Source: Sphingomonas sp. (lineage in GTDB: Bacteria > Pseudomonadota > Alphaproteobacteria > Sphingomonadales > Sphingomonadaceae). From it: 64,000 nt of DNA. Numbering within the stretch: position 1 is the first letter of the stretch; every line of letters begins with the position of its first letter. Of the stretch, positions 34,545 through 46,337 are shown piece after piece. The notes beneath the pieces were generated by a model, which worked only from the letters and a program-made list of their open reading frames with translations, had not been told where the DNA came from and searched no databases. The DNA lies in contig NZ_JACCSU010000063.1 of assembly GCF_013812825.1 (NCBI RefSeq), forward strand, positions 1-64,000, read 5' to 3'. A program made the position numbers and the translations under genes.

Positions 34545-35807
34545 TCATTCCCCGGCAAGACGAGTTTCGTCGAGGTCGCGGCCGGCGGCATCATGGTCGT
34601 CATGCTCGCTCAGCTTCTTGATCGGCACCACCAGGCACACGCTCGATGCCGGCAGCACGTTGCGCCAGTCGGCGATCAACTGCTTGTAGGCCTTGCCGAC
34701 GTTGCGCATCTTGCGGTCCAGGTCGAACAGCCCGAGCGGGTTGATGTTGCCGTTCTGCTCTCGAAGCGCGGTGTCCCAGTCGATCTGGTCGATCAGCGAA
34801 TACCAGGTGAAGCCGACGGTCGGGATTCCGACGTTGCGCAGCCGCAGAACGTTGGCCCATTCCTTCCACAGCCACTTGACCGCCTCGTCCCCGTGCGGAC
34901 CCTCCCACAGATTGGTCTCCGTGTGCATCACCGGAACCCGATAGCGGTTGTAATATTGGCGGGTGATCTCGGTGTAACCGAACACTTCGCCCGCCGCGAC
35001 GGTCCGCCCGTCGGCGAACACGCGATGCTCGTTGAGCTTGTAATAATCGTTGCCGAGGATGCAGTGCTGCTTGAGCCGGTGCTCGAGGAACCAGTGGTAC
35101 TCCTCGCGGGTCATGCCGTTGTCGGTCAAAAACTCGTACATGCCGCTTTCGACCCGGCGCCCGTAATTGAGGTCGAGCGACAGGAACCGCATCTGGTTCA
35201 GGACTTCGGCGCGGCCGATCGCGGCCGGGCTGTCGGCGTGATAATATTCGGTCGATTCGCTCTGGATGAAGATCGCGTCGTGACGGCGCTTCAAAATCTC
35301 GATCATCGCCAGCACATTGGCTTTGACGATGAGCTTGAGCGCGGTGACGAACGAGCGGTCGTCCTTCATCTGCTCGTTCCACCAGCCGTACTTGGCCGAG
35401 AACACCGCGCAGATGAACATCTCGTTGATCGGCGTGTACAGCTGCACCCATGGGTAGCGCTCGGCAAAGGCGCCTGCGTAGGTCGCGAACAGCTGTGGGA
35501 AATCCGGGTTCTGGAAGTTGCCGACCCAGTCCGGCACTCCGAAATGGCACAGGTCCATGATCGGAGTGATCTCCCGTCGCCTCAGGTCGGCGAACGTCAG
35601 GTCGGCGAACTCCCAGTCATATTTACCGGGCCCCAGCCACGTGCGGTGGATTGGAGGGCCGTAGCGCAAATAGTTGATGCCGATTTCCTGGACGCAGTCG
35701 AAATCCTCGCGCCACCGTTCATAGTGGCCGCTCGACTCCATCTGGTCGATTCGGGTCTTGCCGTGATTGATCGTCGGGATGCTGTTTTCGATCCCGGTCG
35801 CGAACAT
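34545..35807 (-). CDS. Glycoside hydrolase family 1-like protein
   Basis: A 420-residue TIM-barrel glycosidase-like protein. Candidate catalytic residues are the acid/base Glu129 in YTPINEMF (GH1: TFNEP) and the nucleophile Glu297 in VMHTETNLWEG (GH1: TENG). Both motifs deviate from the canonical ones, and there is no signal peptide, so it acts in the cytosol. In a galactose operon it may release galactose from an imported oligosaccharide or glycoside (inference). AAGGAG lies 16-21 bases upstream of ATG 35807, which is unusually far, so the start is a little uncertain. Confidence 0.75.
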   Translation of the reverse strand: MFATGIENSIPTINHGKTRIDQMESSGHYERWREDFDCVQEIGINYLRYGPPIHRTWLGPGKYDWEFADLTFADLRRREITPIMDLCHFGVPDWVGNFQNPDFPQLFATYAGAFAERYPWVQLYTPINEMFICAVFSAKYGWWNEQMKDDRSFVTALKLIVKANVLAMIEILKRRHDAIFIQSESTEYYHADSPAAIGRAEVLNQMRFLSLDLNYGRRVESGMYEFLTDNGMTREEYHWFLEHRLKQHCILGNDYYKLNEHRVFADGRTVAAGEVFGYTEITRQYYNRYRVPVMHTETNLWEGPHGDEAVKWLWKEWANVLRLRNVGIPTVGFTWYSLIDQIDWDTALREQNGNINPLGLFDLDRKMRNVGKAYKQLIADWRNVLPASSVCLVVPIKKLSEHDDHDAAGRDLDETRLAGE

Positions 35808-35875
35808 GAAGTTAGCGATGGTTCAATCTCCTTGCCCTGCTGCTCGTCGGCCCTTGGTTCGCTTGCAAAAGCGCG

Positions 35876-36751
35876 TCAGCCTGCAAAGGGAATTTCAGCG
35901 ATGCCCCTAACGCCCGGCGTCGCAACAAACAAACCCCCCGCCTGCGGTTGCACCGCCAGCGCTGCTTGGTCGAGGCCGATGCTCGCCGAAGTGATGTACA
36001 GCCGATCGAGGCCGCTCCCCCCGAATGCGCAGCTGGTCGGCCGCGAAACCGGCACCTCAATGGTCTGGAGCAGCTGCGCATTCGGCGAGTAGCGGCGAAC
36101 GCACCAGCCTTCCCAGAAGGCGATCCACAAACAGCCTTCGGCATCCACCGTCATTCCGTCCGGGTAGCCCTCGCCCTCGCCGTAGGTCGCGAACACGCGG
36201 CGGTTGTCGGCGTTCCCTTCGCCGTCGAGGTCGAACACATAGGTGACCTGCCGCGCCGAATCATTGTGGTACATGAGCTCGCCTAACGGGCTGAACGCCG
36301 GTCCGTTGGTGACCTTGTAGCCCTCGTCGATCGCCGTCCAGCTCAAGCCCGGCTCGATCCGGTAGAGCGTGCCGGTGGCTTCCTTTTCTGTATCGTCCAT
36401 GCTCCCGGCCCAGAAGCGGCCGGAGCGATCGACCTTGCCGTCGTTGAAGCGGTTGTCGGGCAGATGCTCCTCGGGATCGTCGACGATGTCGAACCGCCCG
36501 GAGCCGAGGTCGATCTGGGCGATGCCATGCTCGGTGCCGGCGATGAACCCGCCGCCCGCCCGCGGCGCCAGCGACCCGACCCGCAGCGGCGTTTCCCACT
36601 GCTCGACCTCGCCGCCCCGGCCGAGGCGGAAAATCTTCCGCCCCTTGATGTCGAGCCAGTAAAGCGCCGATTCGCGGCTCACCCACACCGGCCCCTCGCC
36701 GAGCACGGCGTGCACGTCTGCGACGCAGATGACGTCCGATTCGTCCTCCAT
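35876..36751 (-). CDS. SMP-30/gluconolactonase-family lactonase, probable galactonolactonase
   Basis: A 291-residue six-bladed beta-propeller lactonase. Conserved parts are LGEGPVWVSRESALYWLDIK (first metal Glu), NRFNDGKVDRSGRFWAGSMD and GYPDGMTVDAEGCLWIAFWEG with the metal Asp. In this cluster it most likely opens galactono-1,4- or 1,5-lactone to galactonate, bridging galactose dehydrogenase and DgoD. Divergent from dgoK with 74 bases between; it is first in the minus-strand unit lactonase, GH1-like, dgoD. Confidence 0.88.
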   Translation of the reverse strand: MEDESDVICVADVHAVLGEGPVWVSRESALYWLDIKGRKIFRLGRGGEVEQWETPLRVGSLAPRAGGGFIAGTEHGIAQIDLGSGRFDIVDDPEEHLPDNRFNDGKVDRSGRFWAGSMDDTEKEATGTLYRIEPGLSWTAIDEGYKVTNGPAFSPLGELMYHNDSARQVTYVFDLDGEGNADNRRVFATYGEGEGYPDGMTVDAEGCLWIAFWEGWCVRRYSPNAQLLQTIEVPVSRPTSCAFGGSGLDRLYITSASIGLDQAALAVQPQAGGLFVATPGVRGIAEIPFAG

Positions 36752-36825
36752 CCGCGACTCGATAACCTCGCCTGCTCAAAAGAAAACCTTCGGACCCATG
36801 TCGCGTCGTCGCGAATTTTCGTCCA

Positions 36826-37719
36826 ATGAGCCGACGCATGCGCTGGGCAGAAGGTTTCATCGCCGTCGATTGGGGCACGACCAACCGCCGCGCCTATCTG
36901 ATTGGCGGTGATGGCAGCCGTGGCGAGGAGTTCGAGGACTCGAAGGGAGCTCTCTCGGTGCCGCCAGACGCGTTTCCATCGGCGGTGGCGGAGATCCGCG
37001 ACCGGCTCGGCAACAAGCCGATGCTGGCCGCAGGCATGATCGGTTCCAACCGCGGCTGGATCGAGGCCCCATATGTCCAGGCCCCGGCGGGCCTGGACGA
37101 CATCGCACGCGCTCTGGTGTGGGGGGACGAGGACACTGCGATCGTTCCCGGGGTCTTTGACGACGATCGCGCCGACGTCATGCGCGGAGAGGAGGTGCAG
37201 CTGCTCGGCGCGGCTGCGGCGGGGATGATCCCGTCGGACTGCCTCGTCTGCCATCCCGGCACCCACAACAAATGGGTCGAGATCGCTGGCGGCCGGATCA
37301 CCACCTTCCGGACCGTCATGACCGGCGAATTGTTCAACCTGCTCAAGGAGCACAGCATCCTCGCCGACCTGCTTGCCCCACCGGTCGAGCCCGGCGCCGC
37401 GTTCGACGCCGGTGTGCGCCGCGGCTTGCGCGCCGACGACCTTTCAGCGGAATTGTTCTCGGTCCGCGCCCGGGTGCTGCTCGGCAAGGCCGCCGGCGAA
37501 GACGCCGCGTCGTACACGAGCGGCCTGCTGATCGGCGGCGACGTCCGGATAGGTCTTGGATCGGTGGCCCCGGCCACGGAAGTGGTGGTGATGGGCCGCC
37601 CCGAGCTGACCCGGCTCTACGCGGCCGCGCTGGCCGGCGTCGGCCGGGAAGCGGTCGAGCTTGACGGCGAGCGCTGTTTTGTCGCCGGAATTCAGCAAAT
37701 CGCGGAGCGGATCGAATGA
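36826..37719 (+). CDS. dgoK: 2-dehydro-3-deoxygalactonokinase
   Basis: A 297-residue sugar-acid kinase phosphorylating 2-keto-3-deoxygalactonate at C6. The phosphate-binding N-terminus FIAVDWGTTNRRAYL and the family stretch MLAAGMIGSNRGWIEAPYV are clear; HPGTHNKWVEI and LLIGGDVR follow. ATG 36826 is used; ATG 36838 would also give a full domain. Its stop overlaps the dgoA start (ATGA). Confidence 0.93.
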   Translation: MSRRMRWAEGFIAVDWGTTNRRAYLIGGDGSRGEEFEDSKGALSVPPDAFPSAVAEIRDRLGNKPMLAAGMIGSNRGWIEAPYVQAPAGLDDIARALVWGDEDTAIVPGVFDDDRADVMRGEEVQLLGAAAAGMIPSDCLVCHPGTHNKWVEIAGGRITTFRTVMTGELFNLLKEHSILADLLAPPVEPGAAFDAGVRRGLRADDLSAELFSVRARVLLGKAAGEDAASYTSGLLIGGDVRIGLGSVAPATEVVVMGRPELTRLYAAALAGVGREAVELDGERCFVAGIQQIAERIE

Positions 37720-38339
37720 GCGAGAACATTCGGGATTATCTCAGGCAGTGCCCGCTGGTGGCGATTATCCGGGGAGTGACGCCCGACGAGGCGGCCGCGA
37801 TCGGGGCGGCGGCTTTCGACGCCGGCATCCGGATCATCGAGGTGCCGTTGAACTCGCCCGATCCGCTGGCCAGCATCGCCAGGCTTTCCACCAGCCTGGG
37901 CGACCGCGCTTTGATCGGCGCCGGCACCGTGCTCGATCCAGGCCAGGTGGCCGACGTGAAAGAAGCCGGCGGTCGCCTGATCGTCTCCCCGAGCACCGAC
38001 CCGGCGGTCATTCGCGCGACCGTTTCGGCGGGCCTCGTCTCCTCCCCCGGCTATTTCACTCCATCGGAAGCGTTCGCCGCGATCGATGCGGGCGCCCATG
38101 CGCTCAAATTGTTCCCCGCCGAAGCCGCGACCCCGGCGGTGATCCGGGCGCAAAGAGCGGTCCTGCCCAGGGACGTGCCGCTGATCGTCGTCGGCGGCGT
38201 CAAGCCGGACTCGATGCAAGCCTGGCTCGAAGCCGGCGCCGACGGCTTCGGGCTCGGCTCGGGCCTCTACAAGCCCGGCCAGTCGCCCGCCGAGACTGCC
38301 GAGAAAGCCCGCGCCTACGTCGCCGGGCTCGGCCGCTGA
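37716..38339 (+). CDS. dgoA: 2-dehydro-3-deoxy-6-phosphogalactonate aldolase
   Basis: A 207-residue class I aldolase of the KDPG/KDPGal family, yielding pyruvate and glyceraldehyde-3-phosphate. The catalytic Glu is in RIIEVPLNSPDPLASI (~40), and the Schiff-base Lys lies in AHALKLFPAEAATP (~129). It is coupled to dgoK by ATGA and to the next gene by TGATG. The single-domain form is separate from DgoD, as in most non-enteric bacteria. Confidence 0.94.
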   Translation: MSENIRDYLRQCPLVAIIRGVTPDEAAAIGAAAFDAGIRIIEVPLNSPDPLASIARLSTSLGDRALIGAGTVLDPGQVADVKEAGGRLIVSPSTDPAVIRATVSAGLVSSPGYFTPSEAFAAIDAGAHALKLFPAEAATPAVIRAQRAVLPRDVPLIVVGGVKPDSMQAWLEAGADGFGLGSGLYKPGQSPAETAEKARAYVAGLGR

Positions 38340-39268
38340 TGCGGCCGCTCAGGATCGCCATCATCGGTTTCGGCAAGATCGCCGCCGACCAGCACGTGCC
38401 CTCGATCGCCGCCAATCCGCGTTTGGAGCTCGCCGCCACTTCGAGCCGGTCGGGAGTCGGGCCGGCGCCGCAATTCACCGACTGGCGCCGGCTGCTCGAG
38501 GAGGTCGACGGGCTCGAGGCGGTCGCGATCACCACTCCGCCGTCGGTCCGCTATGAGATCGCCCGCGAATGCATCGAGCGCGGCCTCCATGTCCTGCTCG
38601 AAAAGCCGCCGACCGACACCTTGGGCGAGATCGAGGACCTCGCCTGCCTGGCCGAGGGGCGCGAGGCGACCCTGTTCACCACCTGGCACGCGCAGCATAA
38701 TCCGGCGGTCGAAGCGGCCGCCGAGGCGCTCGCCGGAAAGCGCATCGCGGCGATGGAAATCCTGTGGCACGAGGACGTCCGCAAATGGCATCCGGGCCAG
38801 CGCTGGATCTGGGAGCCGAGCGGCTTTGGAGTGTTCGACCCCGGCATCAACGCCTTCTCGATCGCCACCCGAATCTTCCCCGGCGGCTTGTTCGTCGCCA
38901 ATGCGGAGCTCCATTATCCGCAAGACGCGCAGACCCCGATCGCAGCCGAGATCGAGTTTTCCAGCGCGGTCGCCGACGGGCCGCTTCGATGCAGCCTCGA
39001 CTGGCGCCGGACCGAGGGCGAGGAGTGGACGATTGCCGTCCGCACCGCCGATGGAACCGAGGTTCGCCTGGAGAGCGGCGGCTCGCATTTGTCGATCGAC
39101 GGCGAGCACCGACCGTTCGAAAACCCGGGCGAATATCCGGACATCTACGCCCGGTTCGTCGAGCTAATCGACGAGCGCCGGAGCCATGTCGACGTCGCTC
39201 CGCTGCGCCTCGTCGCCGACTGCCTGCTGGTCGGCCGCCGCCACATGGTCGAATCCGCTCCCGCGTGA
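38339..39268 (+). CDS. Gfo/Idh/MocA oxidoreductase, probable D-galactose 1-dehydrogenase
   Basis: A 309-residue NAD(P)-dependent dehydrogenase. The Rossmann motif RIAIIGFGKIAADQHVPSI is at the N-terminus and EKPPTDTLGEIEDL carries the conserved Lys. The C-terminal domain includes WHEDVRKWHPGQRWIWEPSG. Overall it resembles the galactose dehydrogenase (Gal) of fluorescent pseudomonads. With the lactonase, dgoD, dgoK and dgoA it completes the De Ley-Doudoroff galactose pathway. It could also oxidise L-arabinose or related aldoses. Confidence 0.88.
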   Translation: MRPLRIAIIGFGKIAADQHVPSIAANPRLELAATSSRSGVGPAPQFTDWRRLLEEVDGLEAVAITTPPSVRYEIARECIERGLHVLLEKPPTDTLGEIEDLACLAEGREATLFTTWHAQHNPAVEAAAEALAGKRIAAMEILWHEDVRKWHPGQRWIWEPSGFGVFDPGINAFSIATRIFPGGLFVANAELHYPQDAQTPIAAEIEFSSAVADGPLRCSLDWRRTEGEEWTIAVRTADGTEVRLESGGSHLSIDGEHRPFENPGEYPDIYARFVELIDERRSHVDVAPLRLVADCLLVGRRHMVESAPA

Positions 39269-39319
39269 TAAGCTATTCGCACTGCTGGAGTCGCGTCGCT
39301 CGGTGGGGAGGGTGAGCAG

Positions 39320-40084
39320 ATGAACGTCGCAATTATGGACGAGCTGGTGCGGACCGACCAGGCGTTCGCCCGCAACTGGCTGCTTGCGACCTTTCCGCCC
39401 GATGCCCGGGCGATGATCGAGCCTCATTCATCGGTCGTCGAGCTCGAGGTCGGTTCTGTCGTCCACGCCTGCGGTCAGGATGTCGTCACCAGTTATTTTC
39501 CGTACGGCCAGACGATGATCTGCCTCTGCCTCGATCTTGGCGACGGCCGGTCGATCGAGGTCGCTTCGGTCGGCCAGGAGGGCGCGGTCGGCGGAATCGT
39601 CAGCTGCGGCCGCGCGCCTGCTTTCGCCCGCGCCGAGGTCCTGATTCCGGGTCCGGCGCTGCGGATTCCGATGCCGCTGCTCGAGGACACGAAGCTGCGT
39701 TCGGCACACATCCGCAACCTGTTCTGCCGCTTCTCCGATTATTTGCTGAGCCAGGTGATGCAGTCGGTCGCCTGCAACGCCTTTCACCCGATCGAGGCTC
39801 GGGCGGCGCGCTGGCTGCTCACCGCCCAGGACCGCGCTGGAAGCCGCATTGAACTCACGCAGGAGGCGCTGGCCCGCCTGCTCGGGGCGCGGCGGACAAC
39901 GGTCAACGCGGTGGCGCGCATTCTCCAGGACGAGGGCCTGATCAGCACCCGCCGCGGGGTCGTCCAGGTCATCGACCGTGCCGGCCTCAAGCGACGGTCG
40001 TGCGAATGCTACGCCGCGGTCGAGAGCCATTTCGGCGGCATCATCGGCACCAGCGGCAGCGGCGGCAGCGCCGGCTGCAGCTAG
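39320..40084 (+). CDS. Crp/Fnr family transcription regulator
   Basis: A 254-residue regulator: an N-terminal cyclic-nucleotide-like beta barrel (~30-140, e.g. [20 protein letters not shown]) and a C-terminal winged helix whose recognition helix includes [20 protein letters not shown]. It lacks an obvious Fnr-type N-terminal Cys cluster, though several cysteines are scattered and a Gly/Ser-rich tail ends the protein. Targets are unknown; I see no reason to tie it to the galactose genes beyond position. Its stop interlocks with pyrC in CTAG. Confidence 0.88.
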   Translation: MNVAIMDELVRTDQAFARNWLLATFPPDARAMIEPHSSVVELEVGSVVHACGQDVVTSYFPYGQTMICLCLDLGDGRSIEVASVGQEGAVGGIVSCGRAPAFARAEVLIPGPALRIPMPLLEDTKLRSAHIRNLFCRFSDYLLSQVMQSVACNAFHPIEARAARWLLTAQDRAGSRIELTQEALARLLGARRTTVNAVARILQDEGLISTRRGVVQVIDRAGLKRRSCECYAAVESHFGGIIGTSGSGGSAGCS

Positions 40085-41103
40085 CCGGCCAGGCGCCAGC
40101 GCAGAGTCTCGCCGGCCTGGAACGGGACCACTCCCGCGATCTCTTCCGGCACGGCGCTGTCCGACCGTTCCAGCATGACCGTCCCCTCGTTGAGCGGCAG
40201 CCCGTAGAAGCGCGGACCGTGCTCGGAGGCGAACGCCTCGAAGCGGCCGAGCGCATTGTCTTCCTCGAACACGGCCGCATAGATTTCCAGGGCGAATGGG
40301 CTGTTGAAGATGCCCGCGCAGCCGCACGCCGATTCCTTGGCCGAGCGCGCGTGCGGGGCGCTGTCGGTGCCGAGGAAATATTTGGGCGAGCCCGAGGTCG
40401 CCGCCTTGCGGACCGCGTCGCGGTGACGCTCGCGCTTGGCGACCGGCAGGCAATAGGCGTGCGGCCTCAGGCCGCCGGCGAACAAGGCGTTGCGGTTGAT
40501 CACCAGATGGTGCGGAGTCACCGTCGCCGCGACGTTCGGCCCCGCCTCGCGCACGAAGTCCGCGGCCTCGGCCGTGGTGATGTGCTCCAGCACGATCCTG
40601 AGCTCGGGAAAATCGCGGGTCAGCGGCTCGAGCACCCGCTCGATGAACACCGCCTCGCGGTCGAACACGTCGACTTGCGCATCGGTCACCTCGCCGTGGA
40701 CCAGCAGCGGCATGCCGATGTCCTGCATCCGCTCCAGCGCCGGACGGATATTGCGCACGTCGGTGACTCCGAGCGCCGAATTGGTCGTTGCATTGGCCGG
40801 GTAGAGCTTGGCCGCGACCCACACGCCCGACTCGTGCCCGCGGCCGAGCGTGTCGGGGTCTACATCGTCGGTCAGATAGCAGGTCATCAGCGGCGTGAAG
40901 CCTTCGCCCGCCGCCGCGGTGATCCGCTGCCGGTACGCGTCGGCCCCCTCGACGCTGGTTACCGGCGGGTCGAGGTTGGGCATCACGATCGCCCGGGCGA
41001 ACTGGCGCGCGGTATAGGGCGCCACCGCGCTGAGCATGTCGCCGTCGCGCAGATGCACGTGCCAATCGTCGGGGCGGCGGATGGTCAGCGTTTGCAATGC
41101 CAC
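40081..41103 (-). CDS. pyrC: Dihydroorotase (PyrC type)
   Basis: A 340-residue class II dihydroorotase of pyrimidine biosynthesis, interconverting carbamoyl-aspartate and dihydroorotate. Zinc ligands are in [12 protein letters not shown] (HxH). The carboxylated Lys is in [18 protein letters not shown]. The His residues LVHGEVTD and LEHITTAEA, and the later Asp in [15 protein letters not shown], are also present. It is a monocistronic-looking gene, divergent from ygfZ with 22 bases between starts. Confidence 0.95.
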   Translation of the reverse strand: MALQTLTIRRPDDWHVHLRDGDMLSAVAPYTARQFARAIVMPNLDPPVTSVEGADAYRQRITAAAGEGFTPLMTCYLTDDVDPDTLGRGHESGVWVAAKLYPANATTNSALGVTDVRNIRPALERMQDIGMPLLVHGEVTDAQVDVFDREAVFIERVLEPLTRDFPELRIVLEHITTAEAADFVREAGPNVAATVTPHHLVINRNALFAGGLRPHAYCLPVAKRERHRDAVRKAATSGSPKYFLGTDSAPHARSAKESACGCAGIFNSPFALEIYAAVFEEDNALGRFEAFASEHGPRFYGLPLNEGTVMLERSDSAVPEEIAGVVPFQAGETLRWRLAG

Positions 41104-41125
41104 GGCGGCTCCTTAACTGAGGGCC

Positions 41126-41839
41126 ATGGCCCAGAACAGCCTGACGTCCACCACCCTCACTGACCGGGCCGTGATCCGCCTGTCGGGCGAGGGCGTCCGC
41201 GGGTTTCTCCAGGGCCTGGTGACCAGCGATGTCGAAGGCGCGCTCCCGGTCTGGACGGGACTGCTTACGCCCCAGGGCAAATGCCTGTTCGACTTCCTCG
41301 TGTGGGAGGACGGGGATGATCTATTGCTCGATTGCGAAGCCGAAGCCGCCGACGACCTCATCAAGCGTCTCGCGATCTATCGCCTGCGCCGCCCGATCAC
41401 CATCGAGCGCGATTCCGGGCTGGCCGTCCACTGGTCGCCCGGCGGCAGCGACGGGGTGCCGGACCCGCGCCTCGGGGACCTCGGTCGACGCTGGCTGGCA
41501 CCGGCCGCCGCTCCCGCGACCGGCTGGCTCGAGCATCGCCTGCGCCTTGGGGTCACCGAGGGCCGGGCAGAGCTCGGCGACATCCTCTGGCTCGAATGCA
41601 ACGCCGCCGAGCTGAACGGAGTCAGCTTCTCCAAAGGCTGCTTCGTCGGCCAGGAGAACACCGCCCGGATGAACTGGCGCGCCAAGGTCAACCGCCGGCT
41701 GCTGGTCGTTCAGACCAGCGAGAGTGGCCCGCGCACCCGAGTCGCTTATCCCGAGCTCGGTCTCACGGTCGAGCATCGGCGCCTCGACGATCTCACCGGA
41801 GCGATCATCCCGGCCTGGCTCGAGCCGGTCCTCGCTTGA
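41126..41839 (+). CDS. ygfZ: Folate-binding protein YgfZ (iron-sulfur cluster repair)
   Basis: A 237-residue tetrahydrofolate-binding protein supporting iron-sulfur enzymes. The signature KGCFVGQENTARM (~175-187) is present with the key Cys. The N-terminal GcvT-like half includes LSGEGVRGFLQGLVTSDVEG. It is coupled to the following acetyltransferase by a TTGA overlap. Aconitase, a 4Fe-4S enzyme, is encoded nearby. Confidence 0.92.
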   Translation: MAQNSLTSTTLTDRAVIRLSGEGVRGFLQGLVTSDVEGALPVWTGLLTPQGKCLFDFLVWEDGDDLLLDCEAEAADDLIKRLAIYRLRRPITIERDSGLAVHWSPGGSDGVPDPRLGDLGRRWLAPAAAPATGWLEHRLRLGVTEGRAELGDILWLECNAAELNGVSFSKGCFVGQENTARMNWRAKVNRRLLVVQTSESGPRTRVAYPELGLTVEHRRLDDLTGAIIPAWLEPVLA

Positions 41840-42321
41840 ACATCCGCGCCGCCGCGCCTGGCGATCACTCGGCGATCCGCGACGTCCTGCTCGCCGCCTT
41901 CCCGGGCCCCGACGAAGCCGATTTGGTCGAGCAGCTGCGCGCCGACGGCGACGCGGCCATCGAGCTGGTCGCCGAGCAGGACGGCCGGATCGTCGGCCAC
42001 ATCCTGTTCTCGCCGGTCCACGGCCCGTTCCGGGCGCTTGCGCTGGCCCCGGTCGCGGTTGCGCCCCAGCGGCATGGCGAGGGCATCGGCTCGGCGCTGA
42101 TCAAGGCCGGCCACGAGTTGGCACGCGGCCAAGCCTGGGACGCGATCTTCGTGCTCGGCGAGCCGGCCTACTACCGCCGTTTCGACTATGACCCCGCGCT
42201 CGCGGCGGGCTTCGACAGCCCCTACGCCGGCCCCTATTTCATGGCCCTGGCGCTCCGCGGTGCCCTGCCCGCGACCGAGGGCCAGGTGACCCACGCCCGC
42301 GCGTTCGCCGGCCTCGGCTAG
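41836..42321 (+). CDS. GNAT family N-acetyltransferase (YhbS-like)
   Basis: A 161-residue GNAT protein with the acetyl-CoA-binding stretch ALAPVAVAPQRHGEGIGSALIK (Q/R-x-x-G-x-G/A) and FVLGEPAYYRRFDYDPA, typical of the YhbS group. The acceptor substrate is unknown. The start is TTG at 41836, overlapping the ygfZ stop as TTGA, followed directly by the conserved NIRAAAPGDHSAI. Its own stop interlocks with the cyclase gene in CTAG. Confidence 0.87.
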   Translation: MNIRAAAPGDHSAIRDVLLAAFPGPDEADLVEQLRADGDAAIELVAEQDGRIVGHILFSPVHGPFRALALAPVAVAPQRHGEGIGSALIKAGHELARGQAWDAIFVLGEPAYYRRFDYDPALAAGFDSPYAGPYFMALALRGALPATEGQVTHARAFAGLG

Positions 42322-42995
42322 CCATCGATCACCGCGTAGGCGCGCACCGGGAATGTCCCCATCCCGGCGACCTTCGGCGGCACCGCCGAGAATCGGAACC
42401 CGCGGTCGGGCAGCTGCTCGAGCCCGCGCATATGCTCGCAGATCGGGACCTCCGCGGCGAGCAAGCGCGAATGCACCGGCCGCGAGCGGGTGCGCGTGTC
42501 GTCGATATTGTAGCTGTCGATCCCGACCAGCACCGCGCCCTCCTTCACCAGCCACTCGGCCGCGGCTGCCGTCAGAAACGGGTGCTCGGCGCAATAGGAA
42601 TCCGTTCGCCAGTGCTCCGCCCAGCCGGTGTGCACCAGCACCGCCTTGCCGCGAACGTCCAACCCTTCCAGGTCCGCCGCATCGGTCGCGATCCCTTGGC
42701 CGTGCGGCCGGCGAACGACCACGCCAGGCAAGTCCGCCAGCGATTTCAGCGGCAGTTCGGCCAGGTCCTTGCCGTCCGCGTAGCGATGGAACGGGCTATC
42801 GAGATAGGTGCCGGTGTTGGCCACCATGTCGATGCGGCCGATCTGGAAACTCGAGCCGTCGTCGTAGTTCGCCGCCGAGCCCTCGCGCGTCCAATAATCG
42901 CAGATGTGCGGCCCCGGCAGTCCCTGGTAGGTGACCATGCCATGCTCGATCACATGGCTGAGGTCGACGATCTCCGCTTCAGCGATATGCGCCAC
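42318..42995 (-). CDS. Cyclase family protein (kynurenine formamidase-like)
   Basis: A 225-residue metal-dependent hydrolase of the cyclase/KynB family. The metal motif is NTGTYLDSPFHRYADG (HxGTHxDxPxH variant, with the first His replaced by Asn). VGIDSYNIDD and ICEHMRGLEQLP follow. GTG at 42995 is chosen because GGAGGAG lies seven bases upstream; it overlaps the preceding gene by 46 bases. The substrate is unknown. The variant motif makes true arylformamidase activity doubtful. Confidence 0.82.
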   Translation of the reverse strand: MAHIAEAEIVDLSHVIEHGMVTYQGLPGPHICDYWTREGSAANYDDGSSFQIGRIDMVANTGTYLDSPFHRYADGKDLAELPLKSLADLPGVVVRRPHGQGIATDAADLEGLDVRGKAVLVHTGWAEHWRTDSYCAEHPFLTAAAAEWLVKEGAVLVGIDSYNIDDTRTRSRPVHSRLLAAEVPICEHMRGLEQLPDRGFRFSAVPPKVAGMGTFPVRAYAVIDG

Positions 42996-43222
42996 AGCGC
43001 CACTCCTCCAATCATCATCCACACGACGTTGAGCGCCGCTGACGGCACGGCCCCGTGCCACCAGCCGTTGATGATGAAGCCGGCCGCGCCAACGACGTTC
43101 ATCCCCTGGTAGAGCGGGGATTGACCACTGGTCTTTCCCATCGACAGCAGAAGATAGGCTCCGAGGATCAGCGAGGCGCCGACCCAGCCGGCCACTTCGA
43201 CAAACACTTCGAGCGGAGTCAC
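42950..43222 (-). CDS. Small membrane protein, CBU_0592-like
   Basis: A 90-residue protein with three hydrophobic segments (~8-30, 40-56, 62-78), a pattern with GASLILGAYLLLSMGK near the start and INGWWHGAVPSAALNVVWM mid-protein that I recognise from the CBU_0592 family. Function unknown. Its start overlaps the GFA gene stop (ATGA) and its end overlaps the cyclase gene. Confidence 0.75.
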   Translation of the reverse strand: MTPLEVFVEVAGWVGASLILGAYLLLSMGKTSGQSPLYQGMNVVGAAGFIINGWWHGAVPSAALNVVWMMIGGVALWRISLKRRSSTSAM

Positions 43223-43580
43223 CAGCTCCGCCCGTCGATCTCGCGGACCTCGACGCCTTCGAGCAGTGCCGGGTCGACCAGGCGCGCGTTGACCCCCATG
43301 CGCTCATAGGGCGGTTCGCTCAGCGGAACCCAGTGCGTCGGGTTCCCGCAATTCGCGCACCGCAACACCTTCAAGAATCTCTCGTCAGGAGGCAGGTCGC
43401 TGCGGACATATTCATCGAACTTGCCCTCGATCAGCAGCTCCTCGGACGCATAATAAATACCCCACCAGCCGGTCGTCGCGCACAGGCTGCAGTTGCAGTG
43501 GTTTACGTAATCGGGCTTGCGCGGCAGCCGTATCGTCGCCCGGCCGCAGTGGCAGCGCGCGACCAGCTCCGGCTCCGGCA

Positions 43581-43581
<1 letters not shown>
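43219..43581 (-). CDS. GFA family (Mss4-like) zinc protein
   Basis: A 120-residue protein with the GFA zinc cysteines: CHCGRATIRLP, HCNCSLCATTGWW and CANCGNPTHWV. Named after glutathione-dependent formaldehyde-activating enzyme, but most members have no proven activity. It overlaps the acnA stop by one base and the next gene by four, in the operon acnA, GFA, CBU_0592-like, cyclase. Confidence 0.9.
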
Positions 43582-46259
<2,678 letters not shown>

Positions 46260-46337
46260 CGCAGGTCCTTGGGGTCGAAGCGGCGAAAGCCGCGCGAGGG
46301 GGCGCTGTGGGCGCCTTAGCAAGCGAGCAAGCCGATT

